A stretch of 23,054 nt of DNA from Holosporaceae bacterium (GTDB lineage: Bacteria; Pseudomonadota; Alphaproteobacteria; UBA3830). The DNA lies in the NCBI GenBank assembly GCA_031262635.1, contig JAISHN010000020.1, forward strand, positions 1 through 23,054, written 5' to 3'. The notes beneath the pieces were generated by a model. It was not told the origin of the DNA. It worked only from the letters and a program-made list of their open reading frames with translations, and did not search any database. Of the stretch, positions 13,509 to 21,167 are shown piece by piece. How positions within the stretch are numbered: the first letter of the stretch is position 1; each line of letters begins with the position of its first letter. Made by a program: the position numbers and the translations under genes.

Positions 13509-15014
13509 ATGAGAATTATTGCGCAAAAAATTATTTTAATTCTGGGCGGCTTGTTGTTCTTTTGGGAAGTTCTGTCGCGTCCTATTGCCGGTTTAGAAAT
13601 CGAAGCGAATTGCCGACGAATAAAGGCCGGAGAGTTCCGCTGCGAGCTGACGATATCGGTTCCCGAGGGATGGAAATTGCCTAAAGCGCCGGATATTTCT
13701 ACCCTTTCCAATAAAAATTTAAAGATAGAAAGCGACGGAAAACTAGAGCGAATAAACGGCGCGACTTATAAGGCAAATTTTTTGATCAAAGCTGAAAACG
13801 GAGACGTTCCCGACAGAGCCGAATTATCTGTAGACTGCTTCGCGTGCGGCGATATTTGCTCCGTCGTTTCCAAGAAAATTTGGATAAAGCTGGGCGAGTC
13901 GCAGATTTCAAAAACGTTCGTTTTGCTATTGGCCTTTTTAGGCGGATTAATACTGAACGTCATGCCGTGCGTCCTTCCCGTGATTATCATGAAATTGAGG
14001 ACGTTGTCGTCGAAAGAAGCGCTTCTAGGCTCGATCTTCGGAAATTACGCGAGTTTCGGAGCGTTCGCCGCTTGCTTGGCGTTTTTAAAAATCGCCGGAG
14101 AAACCGTCGGATGGGGCGCGCATTTTCAAAATCCGTATTTTCTCGAAGCCGCGACTTTGACTTTATTCGGTTTGACGTTGTATTCGTTCGAATTGATTCA
14201 ATTTTTCCCGTCAATAAACGTTAGCGGCGAAAAACGCGCGTTTTTTGGATCGTTTACGTCGAGCGTAGTGGCTTCCGTTATCGCGATTCCCTGCACGGCT
14301 CCGTTTTTGGGAACAGCCGCGGCTTTTGCGATCCAAGGCTCCGTCGGCGATTTATTTGCGGCGTTTTTCGCGATCGCGACCGGATTCTGCGCGCCTTATT
14401 TTCTCTCGTTTCTAATTCCCGCCGAATTTTTATTAAAATTTAAAAATTGCGGAGGAATTTTAAAAAGGATCGTCGATTGCGGAGCGTTGATCGCGTTTTT
14501 GTGGCTCTTCCGGCTGTTGTCGAATTATTTAAGCGCGACCGCGACGGCGTTGTACGCTCTGTCGTTCGCGACGCTGGCCGCGCTGTTGAAGAAAGATCGT
14601 CGCAAACTCGCGCTCGCCTTTCTAGCTCTATGCTTCTGCGGACGAATATTTACGGATTTCTCGACGAAGCCCGTCGATTCTTGTAAAGAACTCGCTTTGC
14701 TAGAGTCGAAACTATCCGAAAAACGAACCGTCGTATTTAATATAACCGCCGACTGGTGTTTAACGTGCAAGTACAATCGTATTCGAGCGCTAGATAATCC
14801 TAAAGTCGCCGATTACATAAAAAAGAACGACGTAGAGTTTATCGAAGCCAACATGACTAAAAAGAGCGACGCGTTAATGAAATTCATCGACAATCGCGGA
14901 CGAGCCGGCATTCCGTTTACCGTCGTTTACGGGCAAAACGCTCCCGAAGGAATTTTACTTGACGAGATTCTAACGCCGGACGAGATAATAAAGGCTCTAG
15001 AAAAAGCGAAGTAG
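13509..15014 (+). CDS. DsbD/ScsB-like thiol:disulfide transporter
   Basis: This protein should carry electrons from cytoplasmic thioredoxin across the inner membrane to periplasmic thiols. The 501 residues show, in order, a signal anchor (about 1-28), a periplasmic domain with cysteines in CFACGDIC (110-117), and a CcdA/DsbD-type membrane domain (about 135-380). That domain has the redox cysteines Cys154 (NVMPCVLPV) and Cys262 (IAIPCTAPFLG), each next to proline as in DsbD. A C-terminal thioredoxin-like domain (about 395-500) carries the CxxC site ADWCLTC (417-420) and a cis-Pro-like GIPFTVVYG (468-475). At about 500 residues it is shorter than E. coli DsbD (about 565), mainly in the periplasmic part. 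It could be called DsbD or ScsB; I cannot separate these. No partner (dsbC, scsC) is adjacent. Confidence 0.9.
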   Translation: MRIIAQKIILILGGLLFFWEVLSRPIAGLEIEANCRRIKAGEFRCELTISVPEGWKLPKAPDISTLSNKNLKIESDGKLERINGATYKANFLIKAENGDVPDRAELSVDCFACGDICSVVSKKIWIKLGESQISKTFVLLLAFLGGLILNVMPCVLPVIIMKLRTLSSKEALLGSIFGNYASFGAFAACLAFLKIAGETVGWGAHFQNPYFLEAATLTLFGLTLYSFELIQFFPSINVSGEKRAFFGSFTSSVVASVIAIPCTAPFLGTAAAFAIQGSVGDLFAAFFAIATGFCAPYFLSFLIPAEFLLKFKNCGGILKRIVDCGALIAFLWLFRLLSNYLSATATALYALSFATLAALLKKDRRKLALAFLALCFCGRIFTDFSTKPVDSCKELALLESKLSEKRTVVFNITADWCLTCKYNRIRALDNPKVADYIKKNDVEFIEANMTKKSDALMKFIDNRGRAGIPFTVVYGQNAPEGILLDEILTPDEIIKALEKAK

Positions 15015-15567
15015 ATGAACGGCCGTCGAACGGGCGTTATTCGTTCTCTTATGGTTTTAGGTAAAGAATAAGACTTCTTCCGTCTTCCTTGAGCGAAGCG
15101 AAGGATCCATACGTCGAAGACGCGTGAAAATCGCGCGGTTTCTTCGTCACCCGTCTAAGGGATTAAAAAAATCGATTTAGCGTGGAGATATCAAATATTT
15201 TCGTTATCCTAAAACGCCTTTTTACGTCATCGCGAGGAGGACGGAGTCCGACGCGGCGATCCAGAATTTATACTGGTTACTTCGCTTTTCTGGCGCGCTT
15301 CGAGCTTCGCTTCTCGCAATGACGTAAAATAAATAAAGTCGACTACAACAAGCTAGTAATTCATTATTCCCTTCAACCATAATGCGGTTTCTAATCCTTT
15401 AGGCGGGTTCGTCGGACTTTGTCCTCCTCTAGGATGACGGAGAGACATTGAACGGACGTTTTAACGCTTCATCGGCGAAGCGCTCCTTGCTTTCAGCGAC
15501 AATTTATGATAATTGTACTTTCACTCGATTTAAGAGTTCTTAATTAATTAGTTAAAGCGGAGGTAAC
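15015..15567. other. Gene-free stretch with palindromic elements
   Basis: No credible gene is present. The stretch holds a half-copy of the second palindrome family at 15080-15108 (CCGTCTTCCTTGAGCG then AAGCGAAGGATCC), a 110-base element with inverted ends at 15220-15329, and another right-arm remnant near 15421-15441 (CCTCCTCTAGGATGACGGAG). The last 70 bases are AT-rich and must contain the groES promoter. TATGAT at 15505-15510 is the best -10 candidate but has no well-spaced -35. Confidence 0.7.
15220..15329. repeat. 110-bp MITE-like element with 17-bp inverted ends
   Basis: TTTTACGTCATCGCGAG (15220-15236) and CTCGCAATGACGTAAAA (15313-15329) are inverted repeats with one mismatch in 17. 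Inside lie GATCCAGAA and TTCTGG, which can pair as an inner stem, and arms with GCGCTTCGAGCTTCGCTTC. A related end (TTATTGCGAGGCAGACTCGACG, quoted in part) is seen at 11286-11306. No transposase is inside, so if mobile it depends on one elsewhere. Confidence 0.75.
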
Positions 15568-15870
15568 ATGACAAAAGCAGTGAGTTTCACACCCTTAAAA
15601 GATAGAGTGTTGATCAAAAGAGTCGATCAAGAAGAGAAAAGTCCAGGCGGAATCATCATTCCCGACACCGCTAAGGAAAAACCGGTCGAGGGCGAGGTGT
15701 TGGCCGTCGGTTCTGGAGCTAGAGACGAATGCGGAAAGGTTCATCCTTTGGAAGTAAAGGTCGGAGACAGAGTTCTTTTCGCGAAATGGGGCGGGAACGA
15801 GGTTAAAATCGACGGCGAAGAGTACACGATACTTAAGGAGTCGGATATTTTAGGAATTTTGAAGAAATAG
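15568..15870 (+). CDS. groES: Co-chaperonin GroES
   Basis: GroES caps the GroEL cage during protein folding. The 100-residue product starts SFTPLKDRVLIKRVDQEEKSPGGIIIPDTAKEKPVEGEVLAVGSG, containing the mobile loop (about 18-35), and ends YTILKESDILGIL, all typical. A GGAGG ribosome binding site lies six bases before the ATG. GroEL follows after 28 bases, the usual order. No clear CIRCE operator or heat-shock sigma promoter was seen upstream. Confidence 0.98.
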   Translation: MTKAVSFTPLKDRVLIKRVDQEEKSPGGIIIPDTAKEKPVEGEVLAVGSGARDECGKVHPLEVKVGDRVLFAKWGGNEVKIDGEEYTILKESDILGILKK

Positions 15871-15898
15871 ATAAATAATTAAGTTGAGGAGATAGAAA

Positions 15899-17539
15899 AT
15901 GGCAGCAAAAGAAATAAAATTTTCCGTCGACGCTCGCAATAAGTTATTGAACGGCGTAGACAAGCTAGCAAACGCGGTGAAGGTTACTCTCGGACCTAAA
16001 GGCCGAAACGTTGTGATTGAGAAGAGCTTCGGTTCTCCGAAGGTAACAAAAGACGGCGTTACCGTCGCTAAAGAAATAGAACTTTGCGACAAATTCGAAA
16101 ATATGGGCGCTCAGATGGTAAAAGAAGCCGCTAGCAAGGCCAACGACCTTGCGGGAGACGGCACCACCACCGCTACGGTTTTGACTCAAGGCATCTTCAA
16201 AGAAGCGGTAAAAGTAGTCGCGGCCGGCATCAACCCAATCGACTTGAAACGCGGAATTGACGCGGGAGTAAAGGCCGTCGTCGATATGCTAAACTCAGTT
16301 TCCAAGAAGATCTCGACTAACGAAGAGATTTCCCAAATCGGAGCGATTTCCGCAAACGGCGACGCTTCAGTCGGGGAAATGTTGGCTAGAGCGTTTGAAA
16401 AAGTCGGTAAAGAAGGCGTTATAACCGTCGAAGAAGCAAAATCTCTCGAGACCGAGTTAGAAGTCGTCGAGGGCATGCAGTTCGACAGAGGCTATTGCTC
16501 GCCTTACTTCGTTACAAATACAGAGAAGATGACCTGCGAGCTTGAATCTCCATTCATTCTTATCCACGAGAAAAAACTTTCCGCGTTACAGCCGATGCTC
16601 CCGATATTGGAGAAGGTCGCCCAATCTGGCAGACCGTTGTTGATCATTGCCGAGGACGTTGAAGGCGAGGCTCTGGCGACTTTGGTAGTCAACAAACTGC
16701 GCGGCGGATTAAAAGTCGCGGCCGTAAAAGCTCCAGGGTTCGGCGATCGACGGAAAGCAATGCTCGAGGACATCGCTATTCTAACCGGCGGTCAGGTAAT
16801 CAGCGAAGAACTGGGCATTAAGCTGGATACTATTGATATGAGCATGCTCGGATCGGCTAAAAAAGTCCTGATCGATAAGGAAAACACAACCATCGTCGAC
16901 GGCGGCGGAGCGAAACATGAAATTGACGCTCGCTGCGAACAAATCAAGAGGCAAATTAACGACACGACATCTGATTATGATCGCGAGAAACTGCAAGAGA
17001 GATTGGCGAAATTGTCCGGCGGCGTAGCGGTAATCAGAATTGGCGGCGCGACTGAGATTGAAGTGAAAGAACGCAAAGATCGCATTGAAGACGCTATTAA
17101 CGCGACTCGCGCGGCGGTAGCGGAAGGAATCGTTCCAGGCGGCGGATTCGCCCTTCTGAGAGCGACGAAAGTTCTGTCGAACTTGCAGCACAAGTCTGAA
17201 GACGAGCGTCTTGGAATCGACATTCTGAAGAGAGCTTTGCAATTCCCAGCTCGCCAGATCATTGAAAACGCGGGCTTGGACGCTTCCTTGATCGTTGGAA
17301 AAGTCCTTGAAAACGACAGCTTCAACTACGGCTTCGACTCCAGAAAAGGCGAATACGCCGACATGATAAAGTCGGGCATCATAGACCCTGTTAAGGTCGT
17401 TAGAATCGCGTTGCAGAGCGCCGCTTCAGTCGCAAGCTTGATGGCGACAACCGAATGCATGATCGCTGAAAAGCCGGAAAAGAAAGCCGAAGCTCCAGCT
17501 ATGCCAGGCGGAGGAATGGGCGGCGGATACGATTTCTAA
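15899..17539 (+). CDS. groEL: Chaperonin GroEL
   Basis: GroEL forms the double-ring ATP-driven folding chamber. The 546 residues include VTLGPKGRNVVIEKSFGSP (about 29-47), the nucleotide-site GDGTTTATVL (about 86-95), apical-domain elements, KAPGFGDRRKAML (about 277-289), the second ATP-site EGIVPGGGFALLRA (about 410-423) and the GGGMGGGYDF tail. Length and all landmarks are normal. A GAGGAG site precedes the ATG. It shares an operon with groES and ends at a strong terminator. Confidence 0.99.
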   Translation: MAAKEIKFSVDARNKLLNGVDKLANAVKVTLGPKGRNVVIEKSFGSPKVTKDGVTVAKEIELCDKFENMGAQMVKEAASKANDLAGDGTTTATVLTQGIFKEAVKVVAAGINPIDLKRGIDAGVKAVVDMLNSVSKKISTNEEISQIGAISANGDASVGEMLARAFEKVGKEGVITVEEAKSLETELEVVEGMQFDRGYCSPYFVTNTEKMTCELESPFILIHEKKLSALQPMLPILEKVAQSGRPLLIIAEDVEGEALATLVVNKLRGGLKVAAVKAPGFGDRRKAMLEDIAILTGGQVISEELGIKLDTIDMSMLGSAKKVLIDKENTTIVDGGGAKHEIDARCEQIKRQINDTTSDYDREKLQERLAKLSGGVAVIRIGGATEIEVKERKDRIEDAINATRAAVAEGIVPGGGFALLRATKVLSNLQHKSEDERLGIDILKRALQFPARQIIENAGLDASLIVGKVLENDSFNYGFDSRKGEYADMIKSGIIDPVKVVRIALQSAASVASLMATTECMIAEKPEKKAEAPAMPGGGMGGGYDF

Positions 17540-17563
17540 TCGTCCGTTCTTTATCCGATAAAC

Positions 17564-17588
17564 AAAAGCCCTCGCTTCGAGGGCTTTT
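17564..17588 (+). terminator. Intrinsic terminator of groESL
   Basis: AAAAGCCCTCG (17564-17574), loop CTT and CGAGGGCTTTT (17578-17588) form an 11-bp stem followed by more T. It lies 24 bases after the groEL stop. Confidence 0.93.
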
Positions 17589-17696
17589 TTTATGACTACG
17601 TTCAAAGGAGCGGAGTAATTACCGCGATCTAAAATTCGTTTTGCAAAAGTCGCGAGAACGGTTATATTTCTGCAATAATCTGAGAAAGACATTCGC

Positions 17697-19409
17697 TTGA
17701 ATTACAAAATCGTGTCGCTGACAAATAAAATATGGAATATACGGAGCGAGATAGACGAATCGTCGGATATCGTCGAGATTCTCGCAAAAAACAGAGGGAT
17801 AGAGGATCTGCAAGCGTTCGCGCGCGTTTCTTTAAGAAACTCCATGCCGGATCCGTTTATTTTCGTCGATATGGAGCGAGCGGCGAATCGCATAATCGAA
17901 GCGATAAAAAATAAGCAAAAAATAGCGGTTTTGGGAGACTACGACGTTGACGGCGTGTCGTCCGTCGCTATTTTGCTCAAGTTTTTTGAGCGCGTAGGAG
18001 CGGATTGCGCGTATTCAATCCCAAATAGAATGGACGAAGGGTACGGACTAAGCGTCGCGAACATAGAAAAATACAAAGATTGTTTAATAATTGCCGTCGA
18101 TTGCGGAGCGAACGCCATAGACGAGTTAAAATTCGCGAAAGACAACGGAATCGACGCAATTGTTCTCGATCATCATAAGATGTCGGAAATTCCCGCGGCT
18201 TTTGCTTTGGTAAATCCGCACAGGCCGGACGAGACGGGCGATTATAAGTATCTCTGCGCGGCGGGAGTAGTTTTTCTATGCGTGGTCGCAATTAATAGCT
18301 TGTTAAAAGAGATAAATTTTTACGCGGGAAAAGAAGAGCCTGATTTGGCGAGCTATCTTGACTTGGTAGCTCTAGCGACCGTATGCGACGTAGTCGATTT
18401 AGTCGGACTTAACAGAGCGTTTGTCTCGACCGGATTAAAAATTATCAAGCGGCGGCAAAATTTGGGTATGGACGCTTTGCTATCGACTCTAAAAAACTGC
18501 TCCGACGTCAACGCCGAGACGATCGCGTTCTTTCTAGGGCCAAAATTAAACGCCGCCGGAAGGATGGAATCCGCCGATTTAAGCCTCAAGCTGCTTACGA
18601 CAAAAAATCCAATCGAAGCGAGAAAAATAGCTCTGCGATTAGACGATCTTAATAAAGAACGGCAGGCGCTCGAATCGGAAATGATGGAAAAAGCCGCTTC
18701 TTTTGCGGAAGAAGATCAAAACTTCGTCTGCGCTTGCGACGCTGATTGGCATATAGGAATTATCGGCATTATCGCCGGAAGATTGAAAGACAAATACGGC
18801 AAACCGTCGATAGTAATATCCCGCGACGCAAACGGAATCGGCAAGGCGTCCTGCAGATCGATCGAAGGCGTAGATATTTCAGGAATCGTAAAACGGGGCG
18901 TAGAGCAAGGCGTTATACTTTCCGGCGGCGGTCACGCGTTGGCGGCGGGATTCTCCGTCGATATGTCGAAAATAGGCGATCTTCTGGAATTTTTAGCCTC
19001 GGATATAAAATACGAGTCTCGTCTGCCGGAATTAACCGCCGACTGCGCGTTGCCGTTGAACAGAATATCCGTCGCTCTCATCGAATCAATAGCCGTTCTA
19101 GAGCCGTTCGGAGCGGGCAATAAACGTCCTAAATTCGTAATCCCGAACGTGAGGATAACCTCCGCGAAAGTCGTCGGGGAAAACCATGTGTCATTTTCTT
19201 TGACAGATGAAAATGGAAACTCAATACGCGGCATATCGTTCAGAAGCTTGAATACCCCGCTGGGCGACGTCTTGTTGAACGAGATAAATTTTATAAACGC
19301 GCTGGGAACCGCGACGATTTCTACTTGGAACGGCCGAAAAAGCGTTAATTTCCTCCTGGAAGACGCGGCGGCGCGAGGGGAAAATATCGCCGCCTTTTCG
19401 TCATCTTAG
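17697..19409 (+). CDS. recJ: Single-stranded-DNA exonuclease RecJ
   Basis: RecJ degrades single-stranded DNA 5' to 3' in recombination and mismatch or base-excision repair. The 570 residues show the DHH phosphoesterase motifs: DYDVDG (81-86, usually DYDADG), DCG (135-137), DHH (158-160) and NPH (173-175). The DHHA1-type motif SGGGHALAAGFS is at about 409-420, followed by an OB-like C-domain (LEPFGAGNKRPKF). It starts at TTG 17697, with GAGAAAG about ten bases upstream; GTG at 17712 is the alternative, without a ribosome binding site. It converges on rimM with nine bases between the stops. Confidence 0.95.
   Translation: MNYKIVSLTNKIWNIRSEIDESSDIVEILAKNRGIEDLQAFARVSLRNSMPDPFIFVDMERAANRIIEAIKNKQKIAVLGDYDVDGVSSVAILLKFFERVGADCAYSIPNRMDEGYGLSVANIEKYKDCLIIAVDCGANAIDELKFAKDNGIDAIVLDHHKMSEIPAAFALVNPHRPDETGDYKYLCAAGVVFLCVVAINSLLKEINFYAGKEEPDLASYLDLVALATVCDVVDLVGLNRAFVSTGLKIIKRRQNLGMDALLSTLKNCSDVNAETIAFFLGPKLNAAGRMESADLSLKLLTTKNPIEARKIALRLDDLNKERQALESEMMEKAASFAEEDQNFVCACDADWHIGIIGIIAGRLKDKYGKPSIVISRDANGIGKASCRSIEGVDISGIVKRGVEQGVILSGGGHALAAGFSVDMSKIGDLLEFLASDIKYESRLPELTADCALPLNRISVALIESIAVLEPFGAGNKRPKFVIPNVRITSAKVVGENHVSFSLTDENGNSIRGISFRSLNTPLGDVLLNEINFINALGTATISTWNGRKSVNFLLEDAAARGENIAAFSSS
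19367..19398 (+). terminator. Possible terminator inside the recJ 3' end
   Basis: GGCGGCG (19367-19373) pairs with CGCCGCC (19388-19394) across a 14-base loop and is followed by TTTT, within the last codons of recJ. The long loop and short T run make it moderate; it would stop recJ transcripts before they run into rimM. Confidence 0.45.
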
Positions 19410-19418
19410 AGTAGATCG

Positions 19419-19895
19419 TCATCTAAATCCGTCGAACGCTTCGGCGGTTATTAGGATTTCGTTGTCTGAATCTGGAAAATTTGCTTTTGTGAACGGAACT
19501 AGAAATTTCTCGTTCTCGTAAGAAATCTCGATCAAATCGCCAGCGCCGTAGTTTTCTACGCCGGTTATTTCGCATCTTATATCCGAATCGGCGACGCGGG
19601 CTTTTTTGCCGATTAAATCGGAAATGTAGACTTCGTTTTCCGCAATCTTTGGCAGATCGGTTTTTTTAACGTAAAATATTCGGCCTTTTAAAGCTTCCGC
19701 GGCGTTTCTATCGTTTACGCCTTCGATTGACGCCGCCATTCTGACGCCGCCAAGGAATCTTATTATGCGAAACGCGAACTCTACGCCGTTTTCGTCGTAT
19801 ATCTTTTTATATTGCGTAATATTTTTAGAAAAAGAAAAAACGCGGAGAGCTCCCCGCGTTCCAAACGCTCCTGTAACCCGCAGAATTTCTAGCAT
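19419..19895 (-). CDS. rimM: 16S rRNA processing protein RimM
   Basis: RimM assists late assembly of the 30S head, binding S19. The 158 residues show the N-terminal domain (EILRVTGAFGTRGALRVFSFSKN; family: G-I---HGL-GEV-V) with GVNDRNAAEALKGRIFYVKKTDLP at about 58-81, and the PRC-barrel domain with EVYISDLIGKKAR and LIEISYENEKFLVPFTKANFPDSD (family: LVP---- V---D). It starts six bases after rpsP, in the usual rpsP-rimM order, but trmD and rplS do not follow; recJ lies there in the opposite direction. Confidence 0.94.
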   Translation of the reverse strand: MLEILRVTGAFGTRGALRVFSFSKNITQYKKIYDENGVEFAFRIIRFLGGVRMAASIEGVNDRNAAEALKGRIFYVKKTDLPKIAENEVYISDLIGKKARVADSDIRCEITGVENYGAGDLIEISYENEKFLVPFTKANFPDSDNEILITAEAFDGFR

Positions 19896-19901
19896 TCGCC
19901 G

Positions 19902-20276
19902 TTATTCGGCGGCTGGAGCGGCCGCCGCTGCCGCCGCGGCTTCTTCCTGCTTACGTTGAGCTTCTAATCTTTCCTGAGCCTTTTTCTTTGGCGCGGACTT
20001 CTTAGGAGTTTCGCGAACGGTCGGTTTTTCGCATAACTCTAATTTATTAAACAAAACCGCCGCTCTATCGGACGGTTTAGCCCCAACCGAAAGCCAATAT
20101 TTTACTCTTTCCGCTTTTACGACGACTCTTTCTGGATTTTCATGAGGCAGAAATGGATTGTATGAACCGACTCTTTCCAAAAAAGCGCCGTCCCTTGGAT
20201 TTCTAGAATCTGTTACGACGATCCTGTAAAACGGATTCTTTTTTGCTCCTCCGCGAGCCAAACGAATTTTCAATGC
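19902..20276 (-). CDS. rpsP: 30S ribosomal protein S16 with Ala-rich tail
   Basis: S16 is needed early in 30S assembly. The 124-residue product begins (GTG) VALKIRLARGGAKKNPFYRIVVTDSRNPRDGAFLERVGSYNPF, exactly the family start. I use GTG 20276, with GGAG six bases upstream; an in-frame GTG at 20291 would add five residues that are not family-like. The core ends at about residue 80 (VLFNKLELCEKP). A Lys-rich and then Ala-rich extension (EEAAAAAAAAPAAE) follows, a feature of many alphaproteobacterial S16 proteins. Confidence 0.96.
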   Translation of the reverse strand, partial: ALKIRLARGGAKKNPFYRIVVTDSRNPRDGAFLERVGSYNPFLPHENPERVVVKAERVKYWLSVGAKPSDRAAVLFNKLELCEKPTVRETPKKSAPKKKAQERLEAQRKQEEAAAAAAAAPAAE

Positions 20277-20370
20277 CACTAAAATCTCCACATTTTTATA
20301 AACAGTTTGCTTTTATCAATTTAAGAGGCAAAAGTCTATAGAAAAACGACCTGCGACGGCGGAAAGCAAA

Positions 20371-20400
20371 TTGCGCGGGGACGCCAAAACGCGCTAAAAT
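20371..20400 (+). promoter_or_regulatory. Possible promoter of the cpoB-like gene
   Basis: TTGCGC (20371-20376) and TAAAAT (20395-20400) are separated by 18 bases, about 28 bases before the ATG at 20428. A perfect AGGAGG at 20414-20419, eight bases before the start codon, serves as the ribosome binding site. Confidence 0.4.
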
Positions 20401-20427
20401 TACGTCCGTTGTCAGGAGGAAGCCGCT

Positions 20428-21048
20428 ATGAAAAAAGCGATATGTTCTTTGTTATTATTGGCCTGCGTCGCCGAGGCGGAAAACGACGAGGAATTATCCG
20501 ATTCCGTTAGGGAACTTACCGGCAAAGTCGAAGAACTGGAAAAGGCTGTCGCCGAGTTGCAAAAGAAACTTGCTTCTTACGCGGAAACGACGGATGAAAA
20601 AATTAAGGAAGCGGAGGCTAAGGAGAAAACCGAAGCGCTTGCCGGCAAAACTCCCGAGGAGATCCTAAAAATCGCCGTAGATATGATCGAAGAAAACAAC
20701 ATGAGCGAAGCTCGCAAGATTTTGAATGCGTTCGTCGCCAAGAATCCGACGAATATATATTGCGGCATGATGCTGTTCTATGTCGGAAATAGCTATTTTA
20801 TGGAGAAAGATTACAAAAACGCCGCGATAGAATATATGAAAGGCTTTAAAGCGAATCCGACCGGATCAAAATCCGCGGAGACGCTATACAAATTAGCCTT
20901 ATGTTTCAAGCAGCTAGATGAAAAAGAAAAATGCGAATCGACTCTTAAAAAGATAATCGAAGACTACGCCGGCAGCGAGTTCGCGAAAAAAGCCTCCGCC
21001 GAGCTTAAGAAGATCGGAAAAACGCAGGCGAAAGGGAAGACTATATAA
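20428..21048 (+). CDS. CpoB/YbgF-like periplasmic TPR protein
   Basis: The 206 residues start with a signal peptide MKKAICSLLLLACVAEA that fits cleavage after AEA at residue 17. LLAC at 10-13 is a weak lipobox alternative. A coiled coil follows (about 20-75, heptads rich in Glu, Leu and Lys). The C-terminal TPR region has repeats at about 85-120, 120-150 and 155-195 (YFMEKDYKNAAIEYMKGFKANP, AETLYKLALCFKQLDEKEKCESTLKKIIEDYAGSEFAKKA). This layout and the ending match CpoB/YbgF of the Tol-Pal system, which links outer-membrane constriction to peptidoglycan synthesis. The tol-pal genes are not adjacent here, so the assignment rests on architecture alone. Confidence 0.8.
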   Translation: MKKAICSLLLLACVAEAENDEELSDSVRELTGKVEELEKAVAELQKKLASYAETTDEKIKEAEAKEKTEALAGKTPEEILKIAVDMIEENNMSEARKILNAFVAKNPTNIYCGMMLFYVGNSYFMEKDYKNAAIEYMKGFKANPTGSKSAETLYKLALCFKQLDEKEKCESTLKKIIEDYAGSEFAKKASAELKKIGKTQAKGKTI

Positions 21049-21092
21049 CGCGGCGAAGCTAAGAGGACGAGTCGTTTTGTCTATTATGTCGC

Positions 21093-21129
21093 CTCTCTCG
21101 CCGACTCTCTTCCGTAAGGGGAGAGGAGC
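21093..21129 (+). repeat. GC-rich REP-like palindrome, degenerate copy 3
   Basis: CTCTCGCCGACTCTCTTCC, then GTAAG, then GGGAGAGGAGC, corresponds to copy 1 with several substitutions. It sits in the 119-base gap between the convergent cpoB-like gene and lpxI-lpxB, where its stem could also act as a bidirectional transcription brake. Confidence 0.65.
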
Positions 21130-21167
21130 AGGACGAAGGGGATTACGTTGAAACGTCAATTTTTCCC

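Noticed and set aside
15515..15546. Possible CIRCE-type operator upstream of groES (CACTC ... GAGTT)
   Set aside because: Only four bases of each arm match and the spacer is seven rather than nine, so it does not meet the CIRCE pattern.
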